This document shows positions 35,885-44,851 of a stretch of 64,000 nt of DNA, in pieces; the stretch's first letter is position 1; each line of letters starts with the position of its first letter. The stretch covers positions 186,001-250,000 of the forward strand of contig DATGQD010000041.1 in assembly GCA_035304385.1 (NCBI GenBank). The letters are read 5' to 3'. The notes under the pieces are model-generated. The model was not told where the DNA came from and searched no databases. It was given only the letters and a program-made list of their open reading frames with translations. The translations under genes and the position numbers were made by a program. Source of the DNA: ZC4RG29 sp035304385 (lineage in GTDB: Bacteria; Bacteroidota; Bacteroidia; Cytophagales; Cyclobacteriaceae).

Positions 35885-37198
35885 ATGAAGATAGCTGTAG
35901 TTGGTACCGGGTACGTCGGTTTGGTAACGGGGACCTGCTTTGCCGAAACTGGAAACACGGTCACCTGTATCGACATTGACCAGGAAAAGGTCGAAAAATT
36001 GCGTGGGGGCAAAATAACGATATATGAACCCGGGCTCGAGCAGTTGTTTGAGCGGAATATTCGTCAAAACCGGCTGTTTTTTACCACGAACCTTGAGGAA
36101 GGCATACAGGGCGCCCAGGTGATATTCCTGGCACTCCCCACCCCTCCGGGCGAAGATGGCTCGGCGGATTTGAAATACATTCTCAAAGTGGCCGACGATC
36201 TGGGCCCTCTCCTGTCTGACTACACCGTGATCGTTGACAAGAGTACCGTACCCGTCGGCACGGCGGAAAAGGTGAGAGCACGGATAGCCGCAAACACCAA
36301 AGTTGATTTCGACGTCGTCTCCAATCCTGAATTTTTGCGTGAGGGCGTGGCGGTCGACGACTTTATGAAACCCGACCGCGTGGTGGTCGGAACGGCATCT
36401 CCGCGTGCTCGTAAGATTATGGAAGTGTTGTACGGCCCGCTTGTTCGGCAGGGTAACCCGATCATCTTTATGGATGAGCGCTCGGCCGAGCTGACGAAGT
36501 ATGCCGCCAACTCTTTCCTCGCCACCAAGATCACATTCATGAATGAGATCGCGAATCTGTGCGAATTGTTAGGCGCCGATGTCGATTCGGTTCGAAGGGG
36601 CGTCGGCACAGATAGCCGCATTGGAAAGCGATTCCTGTTTCCGGGTATCGGGTATGGCGGAAGCTGCTTCCCGAAAGACGTCCAGGCGCTGGCCAAAGCA
36701 TCTGAGGAGGCAGCGTATGATTTCCGGATTCTCAAGGCGGTCATGGACGTAAACGAAGGGCAGAAGGTCCGTCTTCTACCGGCGATGCGTGAGTATTTCG
36801 GCGGCAGCCTGAAGGGAAAGGTGATCACCGTGTGGGGACTCGCCTTTAAACCGCATACCGACGACATACGTGAAGCGCCCGCCTTGTACAATATCAATGC
36901 GCTGCTGAACGAGGGGGCGTCGGTTCGCGCGCATGATCCCGAAGCGATGGATAATGTGAAAAAGGTTCTGGGCGATAAAATATCGTACTTTGAAGATGCC
37001 TATGACGCGGCTGAAGGAGCGGATGCGATCCTGATCGCAACCGAGTGGCCGGAATTCCGAACACCTGACTTCGACCGGTTGTCGTCTGTTGTGAGAAATA
37101 AGGTGATATTTGACGGACGAAACTTATATGATCTTTCGCTGATGCGAGATTTGGGATACACCTATTACAGCATTGGGAGGGAGGTGATCAATGCCTAA
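35885..37198 (+). CDS. ugd: UDP-glucose 6-dehydrogenase
   Basis: The start ATG at 35885 (MKIAVVGTGYVGLVTGTCFAE) is the family start; the frame is open upstream to 35522, but that stretch lies antisense to the acyl-CoA dehydrogenase gene. The 437-residue enzyme has the NAD motif GTGYVG, the lysine region and catalytic Cys in GYGGSCFPKD (near residue 261), and the C-terminal UDP-binding domain. It makes UDP-glucuronate from UDP-glucose. The next gene overlaps by eight bases and uses its product, so the two form a biosynthetic operon. Confidence 0.95.
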   Translation: MKIAVVGTGYVGLVTGTCFAETGNTVTCIDIDQEKVEKLRGGKITIYEPGLEQLFERNIRQNRLFFTTNLEEGIQGAQVIFLALPTPPGEDGSADLKYILKVADDLGPLLSDYTVIVDKSTVPVGTAEKVRARIAANTKVDFDVVSNPEFLREGVAVDDFMKPDRVVVGTASPRARKIMEVLYGPLVRQGNPIIFMDERSAELTKYAANSFLATKITFMNEIANLCELLGADVDSVRRGVGTDSRIGKRFLFPGIGYGGSCFPKDVQALAKASEEAAYDFRILKAVMDVNEGQKVRLLPAMREYFGGSLKGKVITVWGLAFKPHTDDIREAPALYNINALLNEGASVRAHDPEAMDNVKKVLGDKISYFEDAYDAAEGADAILIATEWPEFRTPDFDRLSSVVRNKVIFDGRNLYDLSLMRDLGYTYYSIGREVINA

Positions 37199-38183
37199 GA
37201 AAGAACGGGTTCTTGTTACCGGGGCTGCGGGTTTTATCGGCTCCCATCTTTGCGACCGATTTCTACGGGAAGGGTACCAGGTCGTCGCCATGGACAACCT
37301 CATCACGGGCGACCTTCGTAATATCGAACACCTTTTCCGTGAACCTGACTTTGAGTTCTATCATCACGACGTATCGAAATTCGTCCACGTACCCGGCGAT
37401 CTGAAATATATCCTTCACTTTGCTTCGCCTGCAAGTCCGATCGATTATCTGAAGATCCCGATTCAAACCCTGAAGGTGGGATCGTTGGGCACGCACAATC
37501 TGCTGGGCCTGGCGCGTTCAAAAAAGGCACGCATCCTGGTCGCGTCTACTTCCGAAGTGTACGGTGATCCACTGATCCACCCACAGCCCGAGTCGTATTA
37601 TGGAAACGTAAACCCCATTGGGCCGCGCGGCGTGTACGATGAAGCCAAGCGTTTCCAGGAAGCGATCACGATGGCGTACCACACGTACCATAAACTCGAA
37701 ACACGCATCATAAGAATTTTCAATACGTACGGACCCCGTATGCGCTTGAATGACGGCAGGGTATTGCCGGCCTTTATCGGACAGGCACTTCGCGGTGAAG
37801 ACCTTACCGTATTCGGCGACGGATCGCAGACACGCTCATTCTGCTACATCGACGATCAGGTGGAGGGCATTTACCGCTTGCTCATGTCCGATTACCCTTA
37901 TCCGGTGAATATCGGTAACCCTGACGAGATCACAATCCTCCAGTTTGCGGAGGAGATCATCAAGCTGACCGGCACGACGCAGAAGGTTGTATTCAAACCG
38001 CTTCCGGTTGATGATCCCAAACAACGTCAGCCTGACATCACCAAAGCCCGGGAGTTGCTGGGATGGGAACCGAAAGTAAATCGCCAGGAAGGATTGAAAA
38101 TTACATACGAGTATTTCAAGTCATTACCGCAGGAGACGCTGTATCAACGTGAACACAAAAACTTCGACCAATACATCCGATAA
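37191..38183 (+). CDS. uxs: UDP-glucuronate decarboxylase (UDP-xylose synthase)
   Basis: This 330-residue SDR enzyme has GAAGFIGSHLCDRF for NAD, the catalytic Tyr-x-x-x-Lys (YDEAK) and family-typical FASPASPIDYLKIPIQTLKVG and EVYGDPLIHPQPE. It converts UDP-glucuronate to UDP-xylose. The start overlaps the end of ugd by eight bases, and that gene supplies its substrate. A third sugar enzyme overlaps its own end by 35 bases. Function as UXS rather than a related epimerase is well supported by the ASPASP segment and the neighbour. Confidence 0.9.
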   Translation: MPKKERVLVTGAAGFIGSHLCDRFLREGYQVVAMDNLITGDLRNIEHLFREPDFEFYHHDVSKFVHVPGDLKYILHFASPASPIDYLKIPIQTLKVGSLGTHNLLGLARSKKARILVASTSEVYGDPLIHPQPESYYGNVNPIGPRGVYDEAKRFQEAITMAYHTYHKLETRIIRIFNTYGPRMRLNDGRVLPAFIGQALRGEDLTVFGDGSQTRSFCYIDDQVEGIYRLLMSDYPYPVNIGNPDEITILQFAEEIIKLTGTTQKVVFKPLPVDDPKQRQPDITKARELLGWEPKVNRQEGLKITYEYFKSLPQETLYQREHKNFDQYIR

Positions 38184-39246
38184 TCCCACCCCATCGCGCA
38201 ACGTACTCATTACCGGTGGCGCCGGCTTCATCGGCTCCCATGTTGTCCGACGGTTTGTTACGCAGTACCCCTCATATACTGTCGTCAACCTCGACAAGCT
38301 GACGTATGCTGGCAATCTTGAGAACCTGCGTGATCTGGAGGGTACGCCCAATTATCACTTTGAGAAGGGAGATATTCTCGATGTGCGCTTTCTGGCGGAT
38401 GTATTCAAACGGTATGAGATCGACGGCGTCATTCACCTCGCCGCCGAATCGCATGTCGATCGGTCTCTGCATAACCCTGCTGAGTTTGCGGTCACCAATG
38501 TGATCGGAACCATCCACCTCCTCAATGCGGCGCTGATCGCGTGGGATGGCGACTTTGAGGGCAAGATGTTTTATCACATTTCCACCGACGAGGTGTATGG
38601 CAGCGCGGCCGCCGGGACTTATTTCACCGAAACGACCCCCATCGATCCGCGCTCGCCCTATTCGGCATCGAAGGCCAGCAGCGACCACTTCGTCACAGCA
38701 TTTAACAACAGCTACGGCGTCCCTACGGTCATCAGCCGTTGTTCCAATAATTACGGGCCGTACCAGTTTCCGGAAAAACTCATTCCCCTGATGATTAACA
38801 ACATTCGCTTGAAAAAGCCGCTACCCGTGTACGGCGAGGGCGAGAACATCAGGGACTGGCTGTATGTGGAGGACCACGCCCACGCCATTGATCGTATCTT
38901 TCACAAAGGCGAGAACGGAGCAGTATATAATATCGGGGGCAACAACGAGTGGAAAAACATTGACCTCGTGCGACTGCTTTGTCGCATCATGGACCAGAAA
39001 CTCGAAAGGGAGGAGGGCGAGTCGGCCAAATTGATCACCTTTGTCAAGGACCGCCCGGGGCACGACCTTCGGTATGCGATCGACGCGTCAAGGGTTATCA
39101 GTGAAACGGGCTGGCGCCCCGAAACGAATTTTGATGTAGGACTGGAGAAGACGGTCGACTGGTACCTGGCCAACGACAACTGGCTTAGCCGGGTCACTTC
39201 AGGAGAATACCTGAAGTACTACGAGGAAATGTACCGGGACCGCTGA
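38149..39246 (+). CDS. rfbB: dTDP-glucose 4,6-dehydratase
   Basis: The protein has 365 residues and starts with GTG at 38149, since no earlier ATG in frame precedes GGAGFIGSHVVRRF. It shows the RfbB features LDKLTYAGNLENL, AAESHVDRS, STDEVYG and the catalytic Tyr-x-x-x-Lys (YSASK). It makes dTDP-4-keto-6-deoxyglucose, a precursor of rhamnose and other deoxysugars. It overlaps the UXS gene by 35 bases, an unusually long overlap. RfbA, C and D are not in the window. The trio suggests supply for an exopolysaccharide or O-antigen. Confidence 0.95.
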   Translation: MNTKTSTNTSDNPTPSRNVLITGGAGFIGSHVVRRFVTQYPSYTVVNLDKLTYAGNLENLRDLEGTPNYHFEKGDILDVRFLADVFKRYEIDGVIHLAAESHVDRSLHNPAEFAVTNVIGTIHLLNAALIAWDGDFEGKMFYHISTDEVYGSAAAGTYFTETTPIDPRSPYSASKASSDHFVTAFNNSYGVPTVISRCSNNYGPYQFPEKLIPLMINNIRLKKPLPVYGEGENIRDWLYVEDHAHAIDRIFHKGENGAVYNIGGNNEWKNIDLVRLLCRIMDQKLEREEGESAKLITFVKDRPGHDLRYAIDASRVISETGWRPETNFDVGLEKTVDWYLANDNWLSRVTSGEYLKYYEEMYRDR

Positions 39247-39250
39247 TTGC

Positions 39251-40255
39251 CTATACGCCTGAGCGCTCTTCATACAATACCTGGAGCACGGTTCTTCCAA
39301 CGGCTTCCAGGGTTTCACGGCTGATGATATCCATATTGTCGTCCTGGGTGTGCCAGAAGGCCCCGAAAGACCCCAGGACGGGATCATAGTTGACAATATC
39401 GATCATCGGTATCCGCCCGATCTCTGTCACGAACTTGTGATCGTCGACGATCTCTGACTGGACTTCATTAGGGAAAAATCGTCCGTATCCCAGCCTGTGC
39501 GCGGTGTTCCAGACCTTATCGACAATGCTCGGGGCGTAGCGAATGGAGGACTCCTCGCGATAAAATCGGGCGTCCTTAGCCCCGACCATATCCAGCAAAA
39601 TACCGTAATAGGCGGAATACCCGGGTTTATGCTTATTGGCAGCCCAGTATTGCGATCCGAGACAATACCAGCTTTGAAGGGGTGGGGGCGGCATCCGGCG
39701 TTCATAGTCCCTTTCCCCCCAGTCTTCGCCGTCGAAGAAAATAATGTCAAGCCCTACTTCCGGGGCTTCGGGCGCGGCGCTGAGCACCCGGGCGATTTCC
39801 AGGAGGACGCCCACGCCGCTGGCGCCGTCATTGGCTCCATCCATAGGGCCGTTTGGATTCTCCTTGTCCTTGTCTGCGAACGGCCGGGTATCCCAATGCG
39901 CGGCAAACAGGAGCCGCCGCTTTTTTTCAGGGTAAAACGAGGCAATAATATTTTTCAGCCTGAGACGGGTGTTGTCATACGTGGTCTGATCGAACTCCTG
40001 TACCGTGACCGAGGCACCCCATTCGGACAGTCGGCGGGTGAGATATTCCGCCGTACGTTCATGGGCTGTCGTACCCGGAACGCGGGGTCCAAAGGCTACC
40101 TGCTTTTCGACGAATAAATAGGCGCTGTCTGCATTGAAGGGCGGAACTTCAACGAGTACCGGTCTGTTACCTTCTGCAACCTGGTGCTCTTTACGGCTTT
40201 TTTGGCACGAAAGGAGCACAATCAGGAAAAAAATGGGAATTAATCGGCCCAGCAT
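39251..40255 (-). CDS. M28 family peptidase / glutaminyl-peptide cyclotransferase-like lipoprotein
   Basis: From the ATG at 40255 the protein has 334 residues with a lipobox (IVLLSC), so it is an outer- or inner-membrane lipoprotein. Metal ligands of the M28 fold are visible: FAAHWDTRP, DGANDGASG, FFDGEDWGE and FWHTQDDNMD. The segments HWDTRPF and CLGSQYWA also resemble bacterial glutaminyl cyclases, which form pyroglutamate at N-terminal Gln of exported proteins in several Bacteroidota. Either activity is possible, and cyclase is the better guess. It lies five bases from the convergent rfbB stop. Confidence 0.83.
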   Translation of the reverse strand: MLGRLIPIFFLIVLLSCQKSRKEHQVAEGNRPVLVEVPPFNADSAYLFVEKQVAFGPRVPGTTAHERTAEYLTRRLSEWGASVTVQEFDQTTYDNTRLRLKNIIASFYPEKKRRLLFAAHWDTRPFADKDKENPNGPMDGANDGASGVGVLLEIARVLSAAPEAPEVGLDIIFFDGEDWGERDYERRMPPPPLQSWYCLGSQYWAANKHKPGYSAYYGILLDMVGAKDARFYREESSIRYAPSIVDKVWNTAHRLGYGRFFPNEVQSEIVDDHKFVTEIGRIPMIDIVNYDPVLGSFGAFWHTQDDNMDIISRETLEAVGRTVLQVLYEERSGV

Positions 40256-40288
40256 ACGGTGGTTCAGAACGTCCAAATAACACAATAT

Positions 40289-40320
40289 TTTGTGATATAA
40301 TTAAAAAACGACTAATTTTG
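40289..40320 (+). promoter_or_regulatory. Promoter of the rimP-nusA-infB operon
   Basis: TTTG (40289-40292) is followed after 20 bases by TAATTTTG (40313-40320), a near-perfect Bacteroidota promoter. Transcription should start near 40327. Confidence 0.75.
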
Positions 40321-40345
40321 AAGCCGCTTCTACGAAGTCATTTTT

Positions 40346-40371
40346 GAGGGGACGATAAGTCCCCTCTTTGT
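40346..40371 (+). promoter_or_regulatory. Leader hairpin before rimP (possible attenuator)
   Basis: GAGGGGAC (40346-40353) pairs perfectly with GTCCCCTC (40359-40366) around loop GATAA, and TTTGTTTAT follows. It sits in the short 5' leader, about 20 bases after the likely transcription start and 20 bases before the rimP ATG. Its form is that of a weak terminator, so it may be an attenuator or a stabiliser. Confidence 0.65.
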
Positions 40372-40386
40372 TTATGGGGTTTGTTT

Positions 40387-40854
40387 ATGGTTCCGGTAGA
40401 GGAAATCAGACAACTCGCTGAGTCCTCCCTGGAGGACGAAACGCAGTTCATTGTGGATGTGAAGCTGTCGGCGGGCAGAAGGCCGGCGCCGAAGCTGCTG
40501 GTAGTGGTTGACGGTGACAAGGGAGTCAGCATCGATTCCTGCGCCGAAATCAGCCGAAAGTTGTCCAAGGCGCTGGATGACGCCGGCGTACTGGATGGAC
40601 AGTATGTACTGGAAGTGTCTTCACCCGGGCTGGATCAGCCGTTGAAGGGAGAGCGACAGTTCCGGAAAAATGTGGGACGTCGTTTGCGTGTAACCACCGA
40701 AAGCGGGACAGACGAAGGTCTGCTGGAACGCGTGACACCGGAAGGTATCCTCCTTTCAGGTTCTACAGGAAAAGGCAAAAAAGCGGAAGCTTGGAGCAAG
40801 GAAATTCCCTTTTCAGCGATCAGGAAGGCAATAGTATTGATTTCTTTCAAATAA
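40387..40854 (+). CDS. rimP: Ribosome maturation factor RimP
   Basis: From the ATG at 40387 the protein has 155 residues; a TTG six bases upstream is also in frame. It contains the RimP N-terminal alpha/beta domain with VDGDKGVSIDSCAEISR and the motif VLEVSSPGLDQPL, then an SH3-like C-terminal domain. It is required for maturation of the 30S subunit. It heads the conserved rimP-nusA-infB operon, with 24 bases to nusA. Confidence 0.95.
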   Translation: MVPVEEIRQLAESSLEDETQFIVDVKLSAGRRPAPKLLVVVDGDKGVSIDSCAEISRKLSKALDDAGVLDGQYVLEVSSPGLDQPLKGERQFRKNVGRRLRVTTESGTDEGLLERVTPEGILLSGSTGKGKKAEAWSKEIPFSAIRKAIVLISFK

Positions 40855-40878
40855 AAAGGAGTTTAATTGAAAACTGCT

Positions 40879-42129
40879 ATGAGTACGATAAGCGCAAGTA
40901 CGCTCATTGAGTCGTTTGCGGAGTTTGCAAGGCAGAAGAATATTGATCGTCCCACGATGATCCGCATTCTGGAGGACGTGTTTCGCAACATGATCCGAAA
41001 GAAGTATGGTACGGATGACAACTTTGATATCATTATCAACGCCGACAAAGGCGATCTTGAGATCTGGAGATTCCGTGAGATTGTTGACGATGATTCTGAA
41101 GATATCTGGGATCACGATAAGATCAGTCTGTCGGAAGCCAAGGCTATCGAGGAAGACTTCGAGATCGGTGAGGAAGTTGCAGAGGAGATCTTTCTGGAAG
41201 ACTTTGGCCGCCGTGCGGTAACCACCGCCCGGCAGACACTGCTTCAAAAGGTAAAAGACCTCGAAAAGGACATTCTCTTTCAAAAGTATAAAGACCTGGT
41301 GGGTGAGATCATCACCGGTGAAGTATACCAGGTGCTGAGCAAGGAAGTGCTGTTGATCGATGCGGAAGGCAACGAGATTTCAATTCCGCGCAGCGAGCAG
41401 ATCCCCAAGGATCGCTATCGCAAGGGAGATAGTGTACGCGCAATCGTGCATAAGGTGGAGATGGTGAACGGTAATCCGAAGATCATTCTCTCCCGCACAT
41501 CGCCGGTATTTCTGGAGCGACTGTTCGAACAGGAAGTTCCGGAAGTATACGACGGTCTCATTACGATCAAGAAAGTGGTGCGTGAACCCGGCGAACGCGC
41601 AAAAGTTGCCGTCGAATCTTACGATGATCGGATCGATCCGGTGGGCGCTTGTGTTGGTATGAAGGGATCTCGCATTCACGCGATTGTACGCGAGCTCCAG
41701 AATGAAAATATTGATGTAATCAATTACACCGACAACCTGGAGTTGTACATCCAGCGTGCGCTGAGCCCGGCGAAGATTTCGTCCATCAAAATCGATAAGG
41801 ATGCCGGCCGCGTATCTGTCTACCTGAAGCCAGACCAGGTTTCCCTGGCCATTGGAAAGGGTGGATTGAACATTAAACTCGCGAGCCGCCTTGTTAATTA
41901 TGAGATCGACGTATTCCGCGAAATCGACGGACAGGAGGACGAGGATGTGGACCTGGATGAATTCGCGGACGAAATCGAAGGTTGGGTTATTGACGAACTG
42001 AAGCGTATCGGTCTTGACACCGCCAAGAGTGTACTGGCGTTGTCGCCCGAAGAACTCGTTCGCCGTACCGACCTCGAAGAAGAAACGGTGACGCATGTGC
42101 TCTCCGTCCTTCGAAAGGAATTTGAATAA
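40879..42129 (+). CDS. nusA: Transcription termination/antitermination protein NusA
   Basis: From the ATG at 40879 the protein has 416 residues: an N-terminal RNA polymerase-binding domain, S1 domain (about 130-200), and two KH domains with VGMKGSRIHAIVREL and IGKGGLNIKLAS. A C-terminal helix-hairpin-helix-like segment follows (about 360-416). NusA controls pausing, termination and antitermination. A TTG at 40867, five bases after AAAAAGGAG, is an alternative start adding four residues, so the real start is uncertain. Confidence 0.95.
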   Translation: MSTISASTLIESFAEFARQKNIDRPTMIRILEDVFRNMIRKKYGTDDNFDIIINADKGDLEIWRFREIVDDDSEDIWDHDKISLSEAKAIEEDFEIGEEVAEEIFLEDFGRRAVTTARQTLLQKVKDLEKDILFQKYKDLVGEIITGEVYQVLSKEVLLIDAEGNEISIPRSEQIPKDRYRKGDSVRAIVHKVEMVNGNPKIILSRTSPVFLERLFEQEVPEVYDGLITIKKVVREPGERAKVAVESYDDRIDPVGACVGMKGSRIHAIVRELQNENIDVINYTDNLELYIQRALSPAKISSIKIDKDAGRVSVYLKPDQVSLAIGKGGLNIKLASRLVNYEIDVFREIDGQEDEDVDLDEFADEIEGWVIDELKRIGLDTAKSVLALSPEELVRRTDLEEETVTHVLSVLRKEFE

Positions 42130-42165
42130 AGCCGTTAATCGGCAAAAAAGAGCAATATTTGAAAT

Positions 42166-44799
42166 ATGGCAGAAGAGAAATTGATCAGGTTAAGTCAGGC
42201 GGCCAGAAAGCTCAATGTAGGTCATAATACCATCCTTGATTTTCTGGAGAAGAAGGGTTTTCAGGTAGAGAATAATCCTAATGCTAAACTTACGCCTGAA
42301 CAATTCGGTCTGCTGTCGAAAGAGTTCGCTGCGTCCGCGACCGAAAAGCGCGAAGCCTCCGGACTCACCATTGGCACCAAACACACCGACAACGTAGTTA
42401 TTGAGACCGAGCCGGAATTACCGAAGAAGCGACAGGAAGAGGAAGAGAGCATCATGATCAAGAATCTTGGCTCGAAGGAAGTTGTCGCCAAGGAAGAGCC
42501 CAAACCCGACAAGATCGAGCGGGACAAACCGAAGCTGGAAGGGATTAAAGTCGTCGGCAAGATCGACCTCGACGCGAAAGAGGAGAAGAAACCCGAACCT
42601 GCCGAGAAACCCGTCGCCCAGGAACCTGAGGCGAAAACCGAGCCTGCTGAAGAGAAACCTGAACAGGAACTGATCAAGGCACGTGCCGACAAGTTGCAGG
42701 GGCTGAAGGTGGTGGATCGTATCGAACTTCCTGCCGAGAAAGAAAAGAAAAGAGACCAACCGGTTGCTTCTTCTGATACCAGTAAGGACGAACGCAAAGG
42801 CAAGCGGCCGCGGAAACGTATTCCCGCATCCGGAGATTCCGCACGCGGGCAAAAGTCGGGACGTGGTGCGAGGCCGCAGCGTTTCCAGAAGGAAGAACCT
42901 TCCGAAAAAGAAATTCAAGATCAGATCCGTGCTACGCTCGCTAAGTTGAGCACAGGCGGAAAGAAGGTGTCCGGCGCTAAGTACAGAAGAGAAAAACGCC
43001 AGGCGCTCTCTGATGCCCAGGAGGAAAGAATGCTTCAGGAACAGGAAGCATCAAAGACGCTGAAGGTTACGGAATTCATTTCCGCCAATGACCTCGCGTC
43101 TCTCATGAACGTTTCAGTCAACGAGGTCATTTCGACGTGCCTGAGCCTGGGCATGTTCGTGTCGATCAACCAGCGTCTCGATGCGGAAGCCATCACGGTT
43201 ATCGCTGACGAGTTCGGATTCGATGTACAGTTTACCAGCACCGAGGAAGATCTCGACGTGGCGGAGGATGATGGATTGGAAGACACCGAACCCCGTGCAC
43301 CGATCGTGACGATCATGGGTCACGTCGACCACGGAAAGACCTCGCTTCTCGACTATATCCGCAACACCAAGGTGACTGCACAGGAGGCAGGCGGAATTAC
43401 GCAGCACATCGGAGCGTACGATGTTGAGACGAAGAGCGGCCACAAGATCGCCTTCCTTGATACACCCGGGCACGAGGCGTTTACCGCCATGCGTGCACGC
43501 GGTGCGAAGATCACCGACGTCGCCATTATCGTGGTGGCGGCCGATGATGATGTGATGCCGCAGACGAAGGAAGCCATTAACCACGCACAGGTTGCTGGTG
43601 TGCCTATTGTGATTGCGATTAACAAGGTCGATAAGCCGGGCGCCAATGCCGATAAGATCCGCGAATCTTTGTCGCAGATCAATATCCTGGTCGAGGACTG
43701 GGGTGGCAAGTACCAGTGCCAGGAAATATCTGCCAAGACCGGCCAGGGCGTTGACGATCTGCTCGAAAAGGTGCTGCTCGAAGCCGAACTGCTCAATCTG
43801 AAGGCTAACCCGGAAAAGAAAGCGTCTGGTAGCGTAATCGAGGCATCCCTTGACAAGGGCCGTGGCTACGTAGCGACCGTCATGATTCAAAACGGCACGC
43901 TGAATGTCGGCGACATCATGCTGGCAGGATCGCACTATGGCCGCGTCAAGGCTATGTTCGACGATACCGGTCAGCGCATCACGTCTGCCGGGCCGTCTAC
44001 GCCGGTACTCGTACTGGGTCTCGACGGCGCACCGCAGGCAGGTGAGAAATTTAACGTCATGGAGACCGACCGCGAGGCGCGCGAAATCGCCACCAAGCGC
44101 GGACAAATTCTTCGGGAACAAACCATGCGTACGAAGAAGCACATTACGCTTGACGAGATCGGCCGCAGGCTTGCTATCGGTAACTTCAAACAGCTTAATG
44201 TGATCGTGAAGGGCGATGTGGACGGTTCCGTTGAAGCCTTGTCTGACTCGCTGCTCAAACTGTCGACCGACGAGATCGAGGTGAGCATCATTCACCGCGG
44301 CGTGGGTCAGATTTCGGAATCTGACGTACTGCTTGCCTCTGCTTCGGACGCCATTATCGTGGGCTTCCAGGTCCGGCCCTCAGCTGCTGCGAAAAGGATT
44401 GCCGAACAGGAGGAGATCGAAATCCGACTTTACTCCATCATCTACGACGCGATCAACGACGTGAAGGATGCGATGGAAGGTATGCTCTCTCCGGAAGTGG
44501 AAGAGGTCATCGTCGGCAATGCAGAAGTTCGCGAGGTATTCAGAATATCCAAGGTAGGTACTATCGCCGGCTGCATGGTTACGGACGGCTATATCAAACG
44601 TCAGAATCCCATCCGCCTCGTGCGCGACGGTATCGTGGTATACGCCGGCAAGCTGAGTTCGCTTAAGCGTTTCAAAGACGACGTAACTGAAGTGAAGTCA
44701 GGCTTCGATTGCGGTATCGGCATTGAGAGCGTCAATGATATCCGTGTAGGTGATATCATTGAAAGCTACGAGCAACGCGAGACCAAGCGGACGCTGTGA
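42166..44799 (+). CDS. infB: Translation initiation factor IF-2
   Basis: This 877-residue protein has an N-terminal IF2-N helix domain (LSQAARKLNVGHNTILDFLEKKGF), a long charged linker (about 90-260) rich in Lys, Glu and Pro, and the GTPase core. G1 is GHVDHGKTSLLD (near residue 385), G3 is DTPGHEAF and G4 is NKVDKPG. Domains II to IV follow to the end. It binds fMet-tRNA and joins the subunits. It follows nusA by 36 bases, as the last gene of the operon. Confidence 0.97.
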   Translation: MAEEKLIRLSQAARKLNVGHNTILDFLEKKGFQVENNPNAKLTPEQFGLLSKEFAASATEKREASGLTIGTKHTDNVVIETEPELPKKRQEEEESIMIKNLGSKEVVAKEEPKPDKIERDKPKLEGIKVVGKIDLDAKEEKKPEPAEKPVAQEPEAKTEPAEEKPEQELIKARADKLQGLKVVDRIELPAEKEKKRDQPVASSDTSKDERKGKRPRKRIPASGDSARGQKSGRGARPQRFQKEEPSEKEIQDQIRATLAKLSTGGKKVSGAKYRREKRQALSDAQEERMLQEQEASKTLKVTEFISANDLASLMNVSVNEVISTCLSLGMFVSINQRLDAEAITVIADEFGFDVQFTSTEEDLDVAEDDGLEDTEPRAPIVTIMGHVDHGKTSLLDYIRNTKVTAQEAGGITQHIGAYDVETKSGHKIAFLDTPGHEAFTAMRARGAKITDVAIIVVAADDDVMPQTKEAINHAQVAGVPIVIAINKVDKPGANADKIRESLSQINILVEDWGGKYQCQEISAKTGQGVDDLLEKVLLEAELLNLKANPEKKASGSVIEASLDKGRGYVATVMIQNGTLNVGDIMLAGSHYGRVKAMFDDTGQRITSAGPSTPVLVLGLDGAPQAGEKFNVMETDREAREIATKRGQILREQTMRTKKHITLDEIGRRLAIGNFKQLNVIVKGDVDGSVEALSDSLLKLSTDEIEVSIIHRGVGQISESDVLLASASDAIIVGFQVRPSAAAKRIAEQEEIEIRLYSIIYDAINDVKDAMEGMLSPEVEEVIVGNAEVREVFRISKVGTIAGCMVTDGYIKRQNPIRLVRDGIVVYAGKLSSLKRFKDDVTEVKSGFDCGIGIESVNDIRVGDIIESYEQRETKRTL

Positions 44800-44808
44800 G
44801 GCAGTGGG

Positions 44809-44848
44809 GAATGAGTGAATGAGTGAATGAGTGAGTGAATGATTGAAT
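44809..44848. repeat. Octamer tandem repeat (GAATGAGT) between convergent genes
   Basis: Three perfect copies of GAATGAGT (44809-44832) are followed by degenerate units GAGT, GAATGATT and GAAT. The repeat fills nearly the whole gap between the infB and prfA stop codons and likely varies in copy number. Confidence 0.85.
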
Positions 44849-44851
44849 AGA

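Noticed and set aside
43114..44295. A 393-codon minus-strand ORF inside infB
   Set aside because: It mirrors the conserved GTPase core of IF-2 and has no protein features of its own.
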